Shown one piece after another: positions 1 through 13,500 of a stretch of 64,000 bases of DNA. The notes under the pieces were generated by a model. The model ran no database searches and had not been told where the DNA came from. It saw only the letters and a list, made by a program, of their open reading frames with translations. The translations under genes were made by a program, and so were the position numbers. How positions within the stretch are numbered: the first letter of the stretch is position 1; each line of letters opens with the position of its first letter. Source of the stretch: Phallusia mammillata (taxonomy: Eukaryota; Chordata; Ascidiacea; Phlebobranchia; Ascidiidae); contig QLIY01000208.1 of assembly GCA_003260075.1 (NCBI GenBank), positions 56,510-120,509 on the forward strand. The letters are read 5' to 3'.

Positions 1-84
1 TGCCTACTCAGGTTGCCATCGCAACTGTTTTTCTTGTCCCTGCCTTAAATGCGCTGCCTGTTTTTTAACGTCCAAGAGACCATT

Positions 85-85
<1 letters not shown>

Positions 86-179
<94 letters not shown>
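86..179. repeat. Poly-C homopolymer, about 94 bases
   Basis: An uninterrupted run of C occupies this stretch. It is far longer than any other homopolymer in the window. The polyglycine reading on the opposite strand is an artefact of this run. It may be real, or it may be a gap-closing or sequencing artefact. Two shorter C runs elsewhere in the window sit at the junctions of tandem duplications. Confidence 0.95.
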
Positions 180-181
<2 letters not shown>

Positions 182-185
182 GTTA

Positions 186-225
186 AATTTAGCTATAATT
201 AATATGAATTTAGCTATAATTAATA
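186..225. repeat. Two tandem copies of a 19-bp AT-rich unit
   Basis: The 19-base unit at 186-204 is repeated exactly at 207-225, a period of 21. It lies directly beside the poly-C run and has no coding potential. Confidence 0.85.
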
Positions 226-226
226 C

Positions 227-1761
227 ATTATACAATACAATATAAATGTTATATAACAGAAAGCTGTCAACGCGAAACGAAAGATGGTCACGACGACATG
301 CGCCTTCAAGTCCGTCATGCATTAAATATATTTGGACACCAGATCGATCACATGCGTTTTAAGATAGTGAAATGTCACTTGACGGGCAGGTCAGATATAG
401 TTACTAAACTTTACACGTTGACGCTTATCTAACGAGATCGAATTGCTTCTGCATTGATTGTCCTGGTCACTTGGCCGAGCTGCAGATTGCATCGGAATTT
501 AACGAGCTTCCAACAATCTTGACCGAGGGCAAATGAAATTTATTCAATTCATGCAGTTTGATGCTCAATACTAAGTATCATTACAGACACATTTCTATTA
601 GTGATCAAAGGATAAATTTAAACAATGGTATGTTTTGGTGAAGATTTTGCCACAGATTTTTACAAGAGAGTCAAGTCACGCCAAACTCCGATGAAGCACT
701 TAACATGAATTTATACTAAATCCGCCCACCTGGCAGCAGACTTTATTAGATGATTTCAAATCGAAACTTTTTTTTACCATTTGCATTGAAGTATTTAGAT
801 TCGAACTATCATGCACTGAATTAATTTGAAAATATGCCAAAACTTGCAGCCGCACTGGACAGGTTGCATCGAATTCGTGTTTTCCGATCAGTTTTTACTC
901 ATCACGTATTGTCTTAGCTTGCATGTTTTGGCAAACGGTCTTGAGCGTGTACAATCTCACACACTACATCTTTTCTCGATCTTTAAATGTCATTCAGCAA
1001 CTCAGTACAATGAAAAAGCTTTCCACAAGTAGAGACAAAAAGTTGACCTTCGACACGTTAGTTTATCATTTTGTTGGCATTTAAATTTGAAAATCAGCAG
1101 TCATTAGATGTTTCTGATAGTTATAAACTTGAACCAACCTCCTGGTTATATGTCACTTTCTCATTTCCTGGAAAAATCAACTTCGTACCTTTACTTATTT
1201 ATCTCATATCCATTTCCGACAGAAAAATGACGTATTTCGCGTCGTGAGTTGCAAATGTGATTGCTTTGAAGTCCCGCACACCGGCGTTCACCTCAAGTAT
1301 TCGCTCTCCAGTTTGCTTTGTCTCGGGTGTTGACAATGGCAACGATGACATAGTGAGCAGGGTGTGTTTGAGAGGGCGACAACTTCTCATGGAGGTGATT
1401 TGTCTTTCGCTCGTGTTCTAGTTAATCGTTTTCTCTTCTCGGAATTTTTCACTTATTACTAAACCACAAGTCGCCGTCAACTTCACCAACGAGGTGTCGA
1501 CGACTTGTTTTTCTGCGGCCAAGGGCTCGTCAGTGTAATCGTGTTAACACTGCGCGCAACGAAGCTGACAGCACGTGCTATTCCTCATGGTGTGAGAATG
1601 ATTCTGCGATGAAACTACGTGCTCTAGCAATTAAAATCACGTATGATTAAGCATGTATCCCGTCCGAAACCTCAAAAGATTTTGAGATTATTATCTGAGG
1701 GTTTTATGAGTTTGGTGTATGACGAGTTTGGAACAATGCAAATATATGCATTCGTTTAAGA
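227..1761. other. Non-coding stretch, no gene seen
   Basis: Only short open frames occur, none with recognisable composition, and no exon chain with matching phases could be built on either strand. The stretch ends at the target-site copy of the hAT-like element beginning at 1762. Confidence 0.6.
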
Positions 1762-2289
1762 CAGTGGTTCCCAACCGGGGTTCCGCGGAACCCTGGGGTT
1801 CCGTACAGCCCTTTCAGGGGTTCCGCGAACTGTAAGGGTCGCACAGGGGTTCGCAGAGCTTATGTGTAGCAATTCAAACATAAATGATTCATAATATCAT
1901 TGTTGCGAACAGCAATGCAATCTAGTTAACCTTGGTTCACTAGATTTGCTTCGCGGAACCCTGAAAGGGCTGTACAATCTAGTTAACCTTGATTACACCA
2001 TTGATCAATTGTGACGTAATAATCAAAGTCTTGATAATCTCTCTTTGAATTCTGAGATAAATGTACAAACGACCAATCTAAATAACATGACAATGCGTTT
2101 CAGTAAATCGTTTAATTTAATTGAAGTCAACATTTGTTATGTGCTTGGGGTGTGTTACGTAAAAATGTATGTTGCTTTGATTCAGCCTACTTGAGTTACA
2201 TTCATTCAAAATGATTCTATGGGGGGTTCCGCAAAGTTTGACAAAACACCTTGGGGGTTCCGTGTCACTAAAAAGGTTGAAGAGCACTG
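1762..2289. mobile_element. hAT-like miniature element (non-autonomous)
   Basis: The left end starts CAGTGGTTCCCAACC and the right end finishes GGTTGAAGAGCACTG, which together form an imperfect terminal inverted repeat of the CAGTGGTT type common in animal hAT elements. The flanks are GTTTAAGA (1754-1761) and GTTTAGGA (2290-2297), an 8-bp target-site duplication with one mismatch, as expected for hAT. The interior repeats a 'ggggttccgcgga'-like motif and encodes no transposase. Confidence 0.8.
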
Positions 2290-2408
2290 GTTTAGGAAAC
2301 AAAACCCCGACTTAATACTGTTAGCTCTTTTGTTATAGATTCAGTCTATTCTTTCACGGAATCATTTTTTTGGGAGATTTGTTACTTTTCCCGTCCGCGT
2401 AACAAGTA

Positions 2409-2490
2409 CAGTAAACCTCGATTAATCCGGACCCGTTTGGACTAATTTTTTTTCCAAAATAGGCGAAGATCCGCATTAACCGAGGTTTCA
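2409..2490. mobile_element. Tigger/pogo-like miniature inverted-repeat element
   Basis: The left end CAGTAAACCTCGATTAATCC is mirrored at the right end by an imperfect complement (ccgcattaaccgaggttt). This resembles the terminal repeats of pogo/Tigger elements of the Tc1/mariner superfamily. A TA precedes the left end; the right TA is degraded. At about 82 bp it is only two arms with almost no interior. Confidence 0.6.
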
Positions 2491-5400
2491 TTTTCTTCAA
2501 CTGTAAGGTAACACTGTGACACTTATTATGAAAATCTATTTTTTTTGTTTTTTGGTTCCTATAAAAGGAACAAATATGACACAGAAGCCTACCTCGATAT
2601 GTTTTCGTTCTCCATAAGTTTGTTGAAAAATACGGTGCTTAAAACACGTGTCCCACCTACACGCATTCTCACGAACGTTGAGACCAAATCCAATGAACGG
2701 GACATTTGATGAGAACTTTTAATCCGAATGATGCCTCATTAAACCCCGAGCGAGAGTTAATGTATCGGATGGATGAAAGACTTTGGAATCATCGTCACGC
2801 AAAGTGGCCGTCCTGTGACAAGTGTCCGTGCTTGAGTCTTTGTTGACATCCACAAATAGTTGGGAATTTCGGCCGTGACAAAAATCCTATCTTATTTTCG
2901 TTTTTCTGTGAAACTAATTATATTGTTGAAGTCAGTATTCTAGGAGGTCACATAACTTTTGCTGACTGCACACTTTAGAAAAGGGGAATTCACGGACTTG
3001 TGGATTGGGCTACAAAAGTCAACAACTAGTCGGCCTTGATAAACAACTTTGATTTTTATAACGACTTTGATCTTGCTACAAGATCTGCCAAAGGATCTCG
3101 TCGACAGACTCGTTGTGGTCGAAAACATGAATAATTTTGGTAACATGATATATTAATTATTTTAAAAAAACTAGATCCCCTTGCCAGACATCCAGGGGAA
3201 CAAAAACGACAGACACTTTTCTTTCTCTGCATTGTTATTTATGTTTGAACTTTTTAAACAACAAAGCAATAAAATAGTCATTCGTTTTTTGGCCTTGCCT
3301 TGTAAGGTAATATGTTTCTAGACTGGCTCCAAACGTTTTATAGTTTTTTGGAATTATGATTTGTTTCCCATTTACCAACTCGAAAATACTAAGTCGGCAG
3401 AATTGACCTACAACCTGACGACAGTTGTTTTCCAAATATGGTCACAGTACTTTGTTGTTTCGAAGGTAATCCACGGGAATAGTGATTTACAAAACGACAG
3501 GTCACAGCAATTCTCGCAACATCTGCGGCCAAAGAGTGACACCGAAATGCGATTAAACGTTTTTTTACATGTCTCGACAACATGTAGATTCAGAAACATG
3601 AAAATTCGCGCTTCAGGTGTCATTGGTTTACGTCACTCGGCACGTGACAAGCGTTGGAAATCGGAAAGAGCACACCGGTAATGATTTTGCCTAAACTTAA
3701 AATAAAACTATGAGTCAACAAGAACACGTCAAATTCACAACAGATATGACAAAGCACAAATTATATTAAGATAAGATACAAATCTTTATTGAAAAAAAAA
3801 AAAAAAAACGATGAAAGAAATAGAGGGTAATGCTGGCGCCGGCTTTTTGGATTTCCTCTGCCAGGCTTTGGTAGTTAAAGGCACGGTCAAATTCCACTGA
3901 TCACGTGCAAGGTCAAGCAGACATGATATTTTGGGACTGAATATAAAATGATCTTGTGATATCCAACTTGGCACGCAAGATGAATAACGACTATTTCGGG
4001 GCGAATTTATTTGCACTTACCAAGTAAATGTTACGGGCTTTGCAAAGACATGAAAAGTCGTTTTTAATGTTATGCACAGTGCCGTCATTGGTCACGTTTC
4101 CCAAGAATAAACAGGTGATTTTTTACGGAGCCGTTTTTTTTCAGGTTGAGAAAAAACTGTGCAGCTGTATACTAACCACAACAAATTTTCTTTTCTGAAG
4201 CTACTTTATTTTGATTGATCAAAGCCATAATTTATTTCAATTTTCACATTAAAAGCGGTTATCCACCGATGAATAGCTGTTGTTTTGTGGTAATGTTATA
4301 GGATTTGCACCTGCATGATGACTGCATCATGATGGTGAAGGTACGAAACATACGACTTCTTCTTTTTCGTTCTCAGAATCGTGTTGCGATTAAAGACAAA
4401 AACACAAAATAAATTCGGTGATTCAACTGTACTTGTTTGTTGCGGGCAAATGAGCTTTCGGATTCTTTACCGCTACACGCGGCTAAAGCAGCATACATTA
4501 TACGCCGAAAACATAAACTCAAATGGCCCGATTCTGGAGTCAGAAGGGTCGTTAACTATCCGTGTTTGTGACGTTCGGTTGGAATATTTTACTTGCGCAC
4601 CAGCAGTGCCGATTCCCATTTACGGTTGGACGTAATACGCAAAAGCAATTTGTTGCATTGCCTTACGGTCGTATGAGTTTAATCATTGTGACAGTTTGGC
4701 ATCAATATTGACGCAAAACAATGGAAAATCGTCAACAACAAATAATCATTGTCGTATTATTCCAAATATTTCCAAATACAGTTTGAAACGCATCTGCATT
4801 TTGCCATTACGTTAGGTTAATTTCACGGTAGCCAATAACCAACAGCTGCAACCCTTAATGGTTTGAAACAAATTGCGACAGATTGTTTTTTTGAAACAAA
4901 AGTCGCGATTGTGATGTTGTTTTAAAGTGAACTGTCAACCGCCAGGCCATTGGAAAATACCCACTAAGTATAAGGTGCGAAGTATCTATCATCATTTAAA
5001 CCTGCTTGGTAACATAACAAAATTGCTTCAATTTGCTTCTATGTTTATAACCGCAAGCCGCTATGAATAAACGTTGGGCGGCTTGGAATCAATTTTAGCA
5101 CAAAGAAATGTTCTGAAAGCAACTGTAAGTGGCTGTGATTGGTTCGTGGTTATGTGGCAACGTACGAATTACCGTGCCTTTCGCTACACGTCTTGCTGAT
5201 ACTTATCATGGATCCGCGGGCGACGGGCATCAACATTGCATCAACTCGAGTGACGAGAGGAACAAACTATTGCGAACTGACCCAGACTTGCCCTAGAGCT
5301 TACGCATTACCAAACAATTTATCTTGTTTAAAAATGCGCATAAACCCCTTTGTATTTTGCTAATAAGTCTCCCGAATTGCGACAATCAACAAACCTACGC

Positions 5401-6650
5401 TTTGGTTGACATTCGACATCGACGATGTTACGAAACATTGACGTGAGTTGTCTATGACGCATACGTGTTCGCGCATCCAATATAGCCTTATTAATAGGGA
5501 TTAATGGTGAGACCTCGCCCAGCAAGTTGGGTGAATATGCACAAATGTGGCCACAATCAGTTTCTCCACGACAAACGTGTTTTACTGATGAACACATCAA
5601 TAAACGCCCCTTGGCCGTTTGGGTGCCAGACATTCAGTAATCACAATTGCGTGACATTTAATGGCTTTGTGCTAATCGGTATTACTGTCCAAAAACGGAT
5701 GCACATCCCTTTTTTCTTCACCTGAAGGACCAAATGGGTCTTTGTGCAAAATTGGGCGTTGCTTAAGCGGACATACAAACATGACATCACATGGGATGGT
5801 CAGAACGTACTGGTGTAAAGCAAGTGGAAAAATGACAAAGGTTCACCACCACATCGGTCACATTCTATCGGATTGTCGTCATCATTAATCGAGAAGGACG
5901 GCGATTAGAAAAACAAACATATACAGTTTATGTTTGTGGGATAATCCTTCATAGTCGCCGGTCGATGTCTTCGATCTGTTTCGTATACGTACCAGAAATG
6001 CAGTAAATAGCTGGCATTGTACGGAATTAATTAAAACCGCGCGTGCACAAGTGTTGGAACGCCTAAATTTCCAGTTTGGATTGCTTCGGATTTGGGCCCA
6101 CCACGATCGCGTTTTCTATGCACGTTCAGTTAAAGTTAACAAGTAGTTTGAAGTAACTTTAAGAAAGTTTGTAAACATGTCAACGATCGGCGTTTTTCGG
6201 TTTATTTGCAAGCATCAGTAAAGTTGGAAATTCCTTAGCGGCAGCGGTTAAGCAAAGACGTTGAAAATAATTCTCTATTTTCAACTTAAATTTATAAAAC
6301 TACCACAACAAAAATACTGTTACACCCTGGGTGATCGAATTCCAATGCTTCGAATTACTAGTTAGGAAGCGTGCGTTGGCATTTGTATCTTGTAATGGAA
6401 ACAATTATGAGTGAGTTTCTCGTACGCTTTTAACATTTAGTGCTGGGTATAGTTACATAGGTAACTGTTAAAACAACCACATCCTACCTCTAAGTGGCAG
6501 TGTTACCATATTCAAATGGGAAAAGATAACAGAGCATGCAAATTTTAATAAACTTTGCAACTATTGCCTCAAGCGAGTGTTTCCAACCAAAAAGATTGAG
6601 TGCTAAAAATCTTAAACAAACTGGCATGTTTTATTTTTTTTCCTGTAGAT
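2491..6650. other. Non-coding stretch, no gene seen
   Basis: The open frames here (about 60-105 codons) have no domain signature, do not extend through splice sites and overlap each other on both strands. A run of about 17 A lies near 3792-3808. No RNA gene with intact A and B boxes was seen. Confidence 0.55.
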
Positions 6651-7029
6651 CAGGGGGGTGTACGCTCCCTCAGGGCCAAGCGACTTCAGGGGAACTGCGA
6701 TGAGCTTGAAGTTTTTCTACAATTCTATGTAATATCAGATCTTTCTTTCTTGTAGTAAAATTTGAAAAGTGTCTTGTGACAAGAAGTGATCTTTGACTTT
6801 ATTTAAAAATCCCCTAAATCACTCCCTCAGTGGGTAATCTTGCAATAATAAACAAAATTCATCCTGCGTGTTATATAGTGAACTACTTTAGTAAGAAATA
6901 ATTTAACATTTTGTTGCTAACTTCAGGTTTTGTAGAGAATATTCAGTTTCATAATTTTTTTAGCTTGAACAGCGAGTGCTCGAAAAAATCGCAAAGGGAC
7001 CGTTATGACAAAACATTTGAGACCCACTG
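6651..7029. mobile_element. hAT-like miniature element
   Basis: The segment begins CAGGGGGGTGTACGC and ends GAGACCCACTG. It is flanked by CTGTAGAT (6643-6650) and CTGTAGTT (7030-7037), an 8-bp target duplication with one mismatch. The CAG...CTG ends and 8-bp duplication fit hAT. There is no transposase; the ends are only weakly complementary, so this looks like an old copy. Confidence 0.6.
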
Positions 7030-7511
7030 CTGTAGTTCGTGAATTTCAATTAAATTATATCATCACAATGACTTAACGCTTTTTAAGGACGCCTTTAACA
7101 GATACACGGATGTTTTTTGTAACATGTGCTACCAGGAAGTATACGCAGTTAGGGACAAAATTTCGCAAAACAAAATTTTGATCCTATCACGCCCGAACTT
7201 GCGCGGGAATTTTCATAGAAACCACACCATGGTATGCATATCATTTCCAGGAACCGGAAGGTAATTTTTTTCAGATGAAGCGATAATGAAATTAGATCAC
7301 TCTATAGGAATCCTTCCTAATTACCATGCTATCTCTAATCAAAATTTTTCTGCCAATCTTGATCAGCAAAGAAGTCAATTTGGTTTATTATTTTTCAAGG
7401 AGATATTCCAGAAAAAGGTTGTTTTCCTTTTATCAAAGCTTGCAATGTCGCAAGAGGTTAAAAATAAGTATAAGTTATAGCAAACAAGTCATTAGGTTAA
7501 TCTTTGACGCA

Positions 7512-7563
7512 ATGAAAATTACATCGACCGCTTGTCTGCTGATCTTGGGCTCAGCCTTTTCAC
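7512..7563 (+). other. Orphan signal-peptide-like first exon candidate
   Basis: An ATG opens 17 codons that read as a secretory leader (MKITSTACLLILGSAFS) and end at a strong donor (C|GTGAGT) in phase 1. The phase fits the second exon of the astacin-MAM gene at 18808, where the junction would give Arg-Leu-Cys. It could be a distal alternative first exon of that gene, the first exon of an unrecognised gene, or chance. A much nearer leader exon with the same phase lies at 17219. Confidence 0.3.
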
Positions 7564-10500
7564 GTGAGTCGCGTTTGCGTCGTATATTCACCACCAAAAG
7601 CGAATTTATGAGGCAAGCAAAACCTGGGACATGGACTACAAACCTTTGTTTGCGTCAAGTTTGCGCCCTGCACAATTAATATCGCGAGCCCTGAATGGAG
7701 AAAAGTTTTACTGGATATTAATTGATCTCGGTCACGATTAAGGCTCAATTTTAGTGGTTTATCGTGTACTTGTGAGACCGGCTTTTCGGCGAAACTACCA
7801 ACCCGTTGTTTACCCGTGTTCCGAATATGATTTGACACTACATGCTTATGGTTAATAATAACGCATTTAATTGGAGTCCCACAATCTCACGACGATTGTT
7901 CTGTTTGTTTCCCCTTGTGGCCGAACCAGAAGCAACTGCTTTATAATTCAGATGTCACATGAATGTAAATATCCACAAACGTCGCCGGCGTTGTAATAAG
8001 TGTTATACTGTCATTGTCATATTGGGTACGAATGATGTCATTAAAAATTTTATTCACTTTACGAGACATAAACAAAGCAATACTACTGTCAAAACGTTTT
8101 TGTCGGAGCTGATTCGTGGGGGATTTTGTGTAAGATTTCCATGTTTCTGTACAAGTTTGCTATCAATAGATGGACTGACACCTTGACCAACATGAAATGA
8201 TATGTCGCACTGCCATTACTCATATTCACATAGTCCCATATAACTTACGTCGGGCCAATTAATCAGCGTCGGATTTCTTATTCGCGCCTTACGAATTGTT
8301 GTTATGTTAGAAGCTGAACAATAGTTTCACGTCACCAACTGACGGACGGACTTTATTTGGTCAAATTCGCAGCGTTTAGCCGATAAACGGTTTCGCCAGG
8401 CCATAAATAAACCTCAACGAATCACACAGCCAAACACCACTTAATCTGCCCAACATGATACCAAACACACGCATTCTAGCAACGGATTTGAAAAGTGTGC
8501 AAATCTGTTTCTCACCAAGATTTTCAACAGCGTCCAGCGTTAATTGGCGAGTCCTGACGCGCGAGAGACGGGACTTTACGCTGTGGTTTCATCGCGGCTT
8601 AAACAATATGCGACTATGTCTAATTTTTTGGCCGGGTTAATCGCCTCAATCCAGCCGCTAAATTACCACTTGCAGCAATGCAAACTCGGCTGTCTCGAGC
8701 GCAAAAATATTTGCCACAGCTTAAGCCAAAATGCTGACATTTGGATTTATAGATCATGACTTATCACATTTCCATTCATTATTTTCATTTTTTCAGCATC
8801 ACGCCTTTTCAACACTAGTCATTAACATTTTGTCACATGAATTTTGAAATGTTCGTAACTAAGTTACAAGTACAAATACTTTTTTGTTCAAAACACGGAT
8901 GAAAATCGAGGTTGTAACACAATAGTTACAAACTCATAAGAACCTGATCACAATTTGATGTCGATATTCAGCATTTGCATGCATTTGCAATTTGCATTCA
9001 CGTTTTTTGAAAAGGGGGATTTTAAAACGCAATCTTCAAAACGTGAGCAAATTTATGCAAAAAAACTGAATCATTTGTATTCGAAATGACATTTTTGGCA
9101 ATTTTATTGGTTGGACCAATTGTAAACTAAACTGAATAACTTTGTTTGTCTCATTCCAAGTATAAGTCTTTAAAGATGCTTGGTGCACTGTAATCATCTT
9201 TTTGAGAAATATGTCCATAATATATTGTTAATAGACGACTATCCCGTTAGGCCGATACCTAGCATTGATGTGGCATGTAGTGGAGCAGGCGGAAATATTT
9301 TCTGTAAGTTCAACTATAATTTAGCAAAGAAAGATTGTAGGTTCTCTATTTACCGAACGTGAAAACAGGAAACCCTGTCTGCCCATCGAAAATGTGAAAA
9401 CATGTTTCTTCATTTAGTCAATGATTTATGCCCCAACCCGATCAACTGTCTCGTGTGTTGTCATTTGATCGGCTCCAACAATTGGACTGCACCGCAAGTA
9501 TGTATGGGGCAATACGTCATTTACATACAGACTATCTGTAGCGCAAGCGTGTCTACATATAATGGCAGGCGCAGGATATCCGACAAAACAGCAGAGTTCC
9601 TTGCATATTGGCGGCAAACATGAATGCACATGGGAGCCTGGCTACCGGCTGCACTAAGCACGACAATGGAAAATTGCGCAAGAGAAGGTCCATTGCAATA
9701 ATTGGTGATTAAGGTTGATTGATGTGTCTGGCTGGCAAAAGTTGTACAATTGATGAGAGCCTTGTAAGCTTGCAAGGTCGTAAAAATAGGAAATAGAAAT
9801 CCAGCATAAATCCCTTTGAATTCTATTGACAGCGATTGTCGTGATATCCTGCTGACATATAAAGCGCCCTAAAAACACAACGGAAACATTATCTTCACGT
9901 TAAAGACACAACAAACGACCGGATAAAGTTTTTGGATTTGACATCGAAATGACGCCACTCGCCAGCATGGTTGCATAAGCTTTCCCATTAACTTTTTTCA
10001 CCCGGAACTCTAATGATAGCAAGTGTTTCCCTAATCTTTCTTAAAGTGCAGTGTCGTAATTACTTTGAACGTCAGTTGTGAAACCAAAATTGCATTACTG
10101 AATGTCATTTCCTGAGCGTCCTTCGCGTGAATTTCCGGCTCTGGTTGCTGTGGTGTGACGGGTGTTTCGCATGTAGACTTAGAGTTTGCCGTTATAAAGC
10201 ACCTTTTAACATAACACACTTATTGTTTAAAGTAAGCAGTTATAATGGACCTATTACAATAGTATTTCGAATCTGTGCTTACCAAGTATTTTCCAAAAAA
10301 CTATTTCACATCCTAATTTGTTAAGGTTCCCGTCACAAAAATGTTTAAAAGTCAACAAAATGTCTAAACTGGTATTTTGATCGTTCTTATTGGCAATATA
10401 CCACGGGGGTTCTCGGCAGTGCTGTGTCACTGCTAACAAATTGTCTTCCAAGAAGTTTCATTTCTCATTCGCGAGGTCCCACCAGGGCTCATTTTCCTAG

Positions 10501-13500
10501 ACCCAGGAGGAAGTTCAAAAATAGAGAAACATGATGTTTCTTATACGGACATGATCACGTAACTTGGTGACGTATTGTAGGGTTACAGTAGGTTTGAATG
10601 GAGTTGTTCAGAGAACACCGGGAAACAACTTCCGTTGAAAAGAAATGAAGCGGGTGAGTAAAAAACTAACCGGGCCGCTTTGATTCCATATACGGTGGAA
10701 ACAAAATTTGGCACGTTGGGATCGTGTTAGAATCGAGTCTAAAACTGTCGAACGCATGATATGGCACAAAAAGCCCGGAATGACTTGATATCTGGACGTT
10801 GCTTGGATTACTGTCCCTAAAAATAGAACAATTCTCTTTAAAGTTGGCCTATGATCCCAGTGACCTATGTACTTTGTAAAATGTAGGATACACTTCTTTT
10901 TAAAAACGAGTCAAAATATATTTAAAAATGGTTGACCTGCGATTTGCTTTGCTCTCGCTGGCCAATGGGCGTTTCTACTGGAGCTTAATTATCCGCTGAT
11001 GGGTTTTTGTTGTAGTCACTCCACAATACTGATCAGACGCAAATGAGCTTTTTTGATATTTCATACTGGTCTGATATGCGACTCGTGTCAATGGGCGCTA
11101 AACGATTCGCCGGAAACAAGACTATATTTAGCTTTTGAAAACAGAATAAATGCCATTTGATTTATTGTCATTCGTCTGGTCGGAAGTTGGTAACAACACA
11201 GAAACTTTCTGCATTAAATCGAAAATTGTATTCCCCACCGAAAGTTGCAGCATAAGTAAACGATCGCTGATGCGGCTACTAGCGCGTGCTGGCAATTCGT
11301 GGCCGGAAAATTGCCTTGGAATAATCGTTACCTCCCCTTGCATAAGCTTTGGTGTATTCGCGGAAACCTGCGTGACATATTCTTTGTAATGCAGATAAAC
11401 AAACGGAAACAATTCGGTTCAGACCAAAGTTCAGGGTGATTAGTACGATTTGCGTTTTATCAAAACCTTTGCCAAATCGCTGCGTTCGTGGTGCTCGTTC
11501 CACGGTAGCTGATGATTCGCACAAGCATTGTGTTTCACGAAATGCAAATTATTAGTGTAACGATGGGAAGCACTGTCGGAAGTGAAATGTAATTTTAAAG
11601 CGCATAGTTATTGATTGCAAATAGCACGATGTTAATTTAAGGTCCGCTAATTGCTACAGGCGTCTCTGTCTGCTCAGCTATGTGGTTGCACTCAAACAAA
11701 GCAGGAAGCTGCCCCACCCCAAACATACTCAAGTGCAGTACTAGGATAAGTCCTTGGCAATCCCAAATTGCGAGAAGTTCCCCTTGGTTAATCATTTGAC
11801 GGGCTTCTTCCTGAATTAAGGTGATTGTCGCCGTTTAACTACGAGATCAAGGGTTTTACGAGATGGCCTTTCAAATGTGGCGTTGGGCACTCGACGAAAC
11901 TGCGTTTTCGTCGCCAGATAACCTTCAATAATCGTGTAGCCGATGTCAAGTCGGTAACAGATTAACAACGTGCCGCCTGAAGGGTAAAATGGGCAATTAC
12001 AAATTGGTACTTCGAGGTTAAAATTAACCAAGTTCTTGGTTGCCTCGTAGTAATGTTAACTGCAGTAGTTTGAGAGTCAGACACTCGACACAGGTGAAGG
12101 CGCGGGCTTCAGGAAAGAGCCCTTGGCTCCGGTATTCGGTAATGATATCACATTGTCGATTTTAATGCCATCTTATGCACGTGTTTTTGCGCCTAATCCG
12201 TGCAAGGCTGTTCTGCAAATTGTGGCTCCCAAACACGAGACAAGACTATTTTAAGCCGCATTCTTTGTTATGTTTGCCCGGTGTTTAAGTTCGCTTTAAC
12301 ATCCCTTGTGACTTATACTGACCTCAAGGGCAGGTTAATGTCACTGCAATGTTGCAAAACGGGTCCACGTTGCCGCTTTGGATAGAAAATATAATCAACG
12401 CACACACTGCGGTGTTAAGATAACCGATCTCGAATTTGGCGTAGGTCTGCAGTTTATAAATCGCCTGAAGGTGAGGTAAAGTTTTGGTTGCAGCTCGGGG
12501 CTGCCAATGCATTGCACAGCCCAAATAAACGCTCCGAGATTTTGTTTAACGATCGTTGGCAGATTGAGAAAGTTTCGGGTTCCTGGTTCAATAAATGTCA
12601 CCGAAGATTTTGATAAACATCATACTGAACGACCCTCAAGGACTATACTTGTATCTGTGAAAGCTAACACAGTTATTTACCAAAGCAAACCTCTGATTGT
12701 CCACAAGATAACACTCATAAGGTTGCAAAAAATCAAGACTTGAAATTCCGTGCACCTGCTTCTCGTACCTTGAAAGAAAGTATTAGTGTGTCGTAAATTG
12801 CGGTATTGAACGTTGCCGAAGGCGCCGGTGCTTGTTTCCTGGTTTTGATACGCCGATATGATAACACACACACCTGCGACATGAACAAAAAGCACGACCT
12901 GCATATAGGGAACATACCGGTGGCTTCGGATGTATATTTGGATCATTAGGCTTCTGGATTAGTGGTACATTGCAATTTCAAGGCATGTGTTAATAAAAAC
13001 AGTTCGTTGAACCCGCGGACTTCTAAACGAACGTAGCCGCGCTATCGTAAATTATTGCCATTACAAATTGCAATGGTTTTAACAAGCGAAGCGTATGTAA
13101 AGATCTCCTTAAGTTTCACGACGAGCTATCCATTAGAGCGCGGAACATTACGACTTCAATTAGTTAGCCTCGTTTTGTTACAGCACGAGCATATGAACAA
13201 ACCCTAATTGCCTGGATTTCGTAGTAAGTTCAAGAGTTGGTACAACGAAGAGGTCACTAAAAAGCAGAAACTTTAAGCAATGACTTTGCCCTGTGCCAGA
13301 GAAGCTGAGTGAGCTCAGGAAAATAAGAAAGGCAGTTTAAGGCAAGTGTAAATTGCTGTTGTGGGCTATTTTGTCGCCTGAAAATGAAGATTGACCAGAG
13401 CCTTGTGGGCAGTATTATCCCATTTTCACATCGTAACTGCAATCGCTTGGCAATCATCCAAAGTTGCAATTTCGTGGGCAGAAAAACTAGTTTTGTGACA

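Noticed and set aside
65..322. Polyglycine open frame on the minus strand
   Set aside because: It exists only because the 94-base C run reads as glycine codons; the rest has no coding character.
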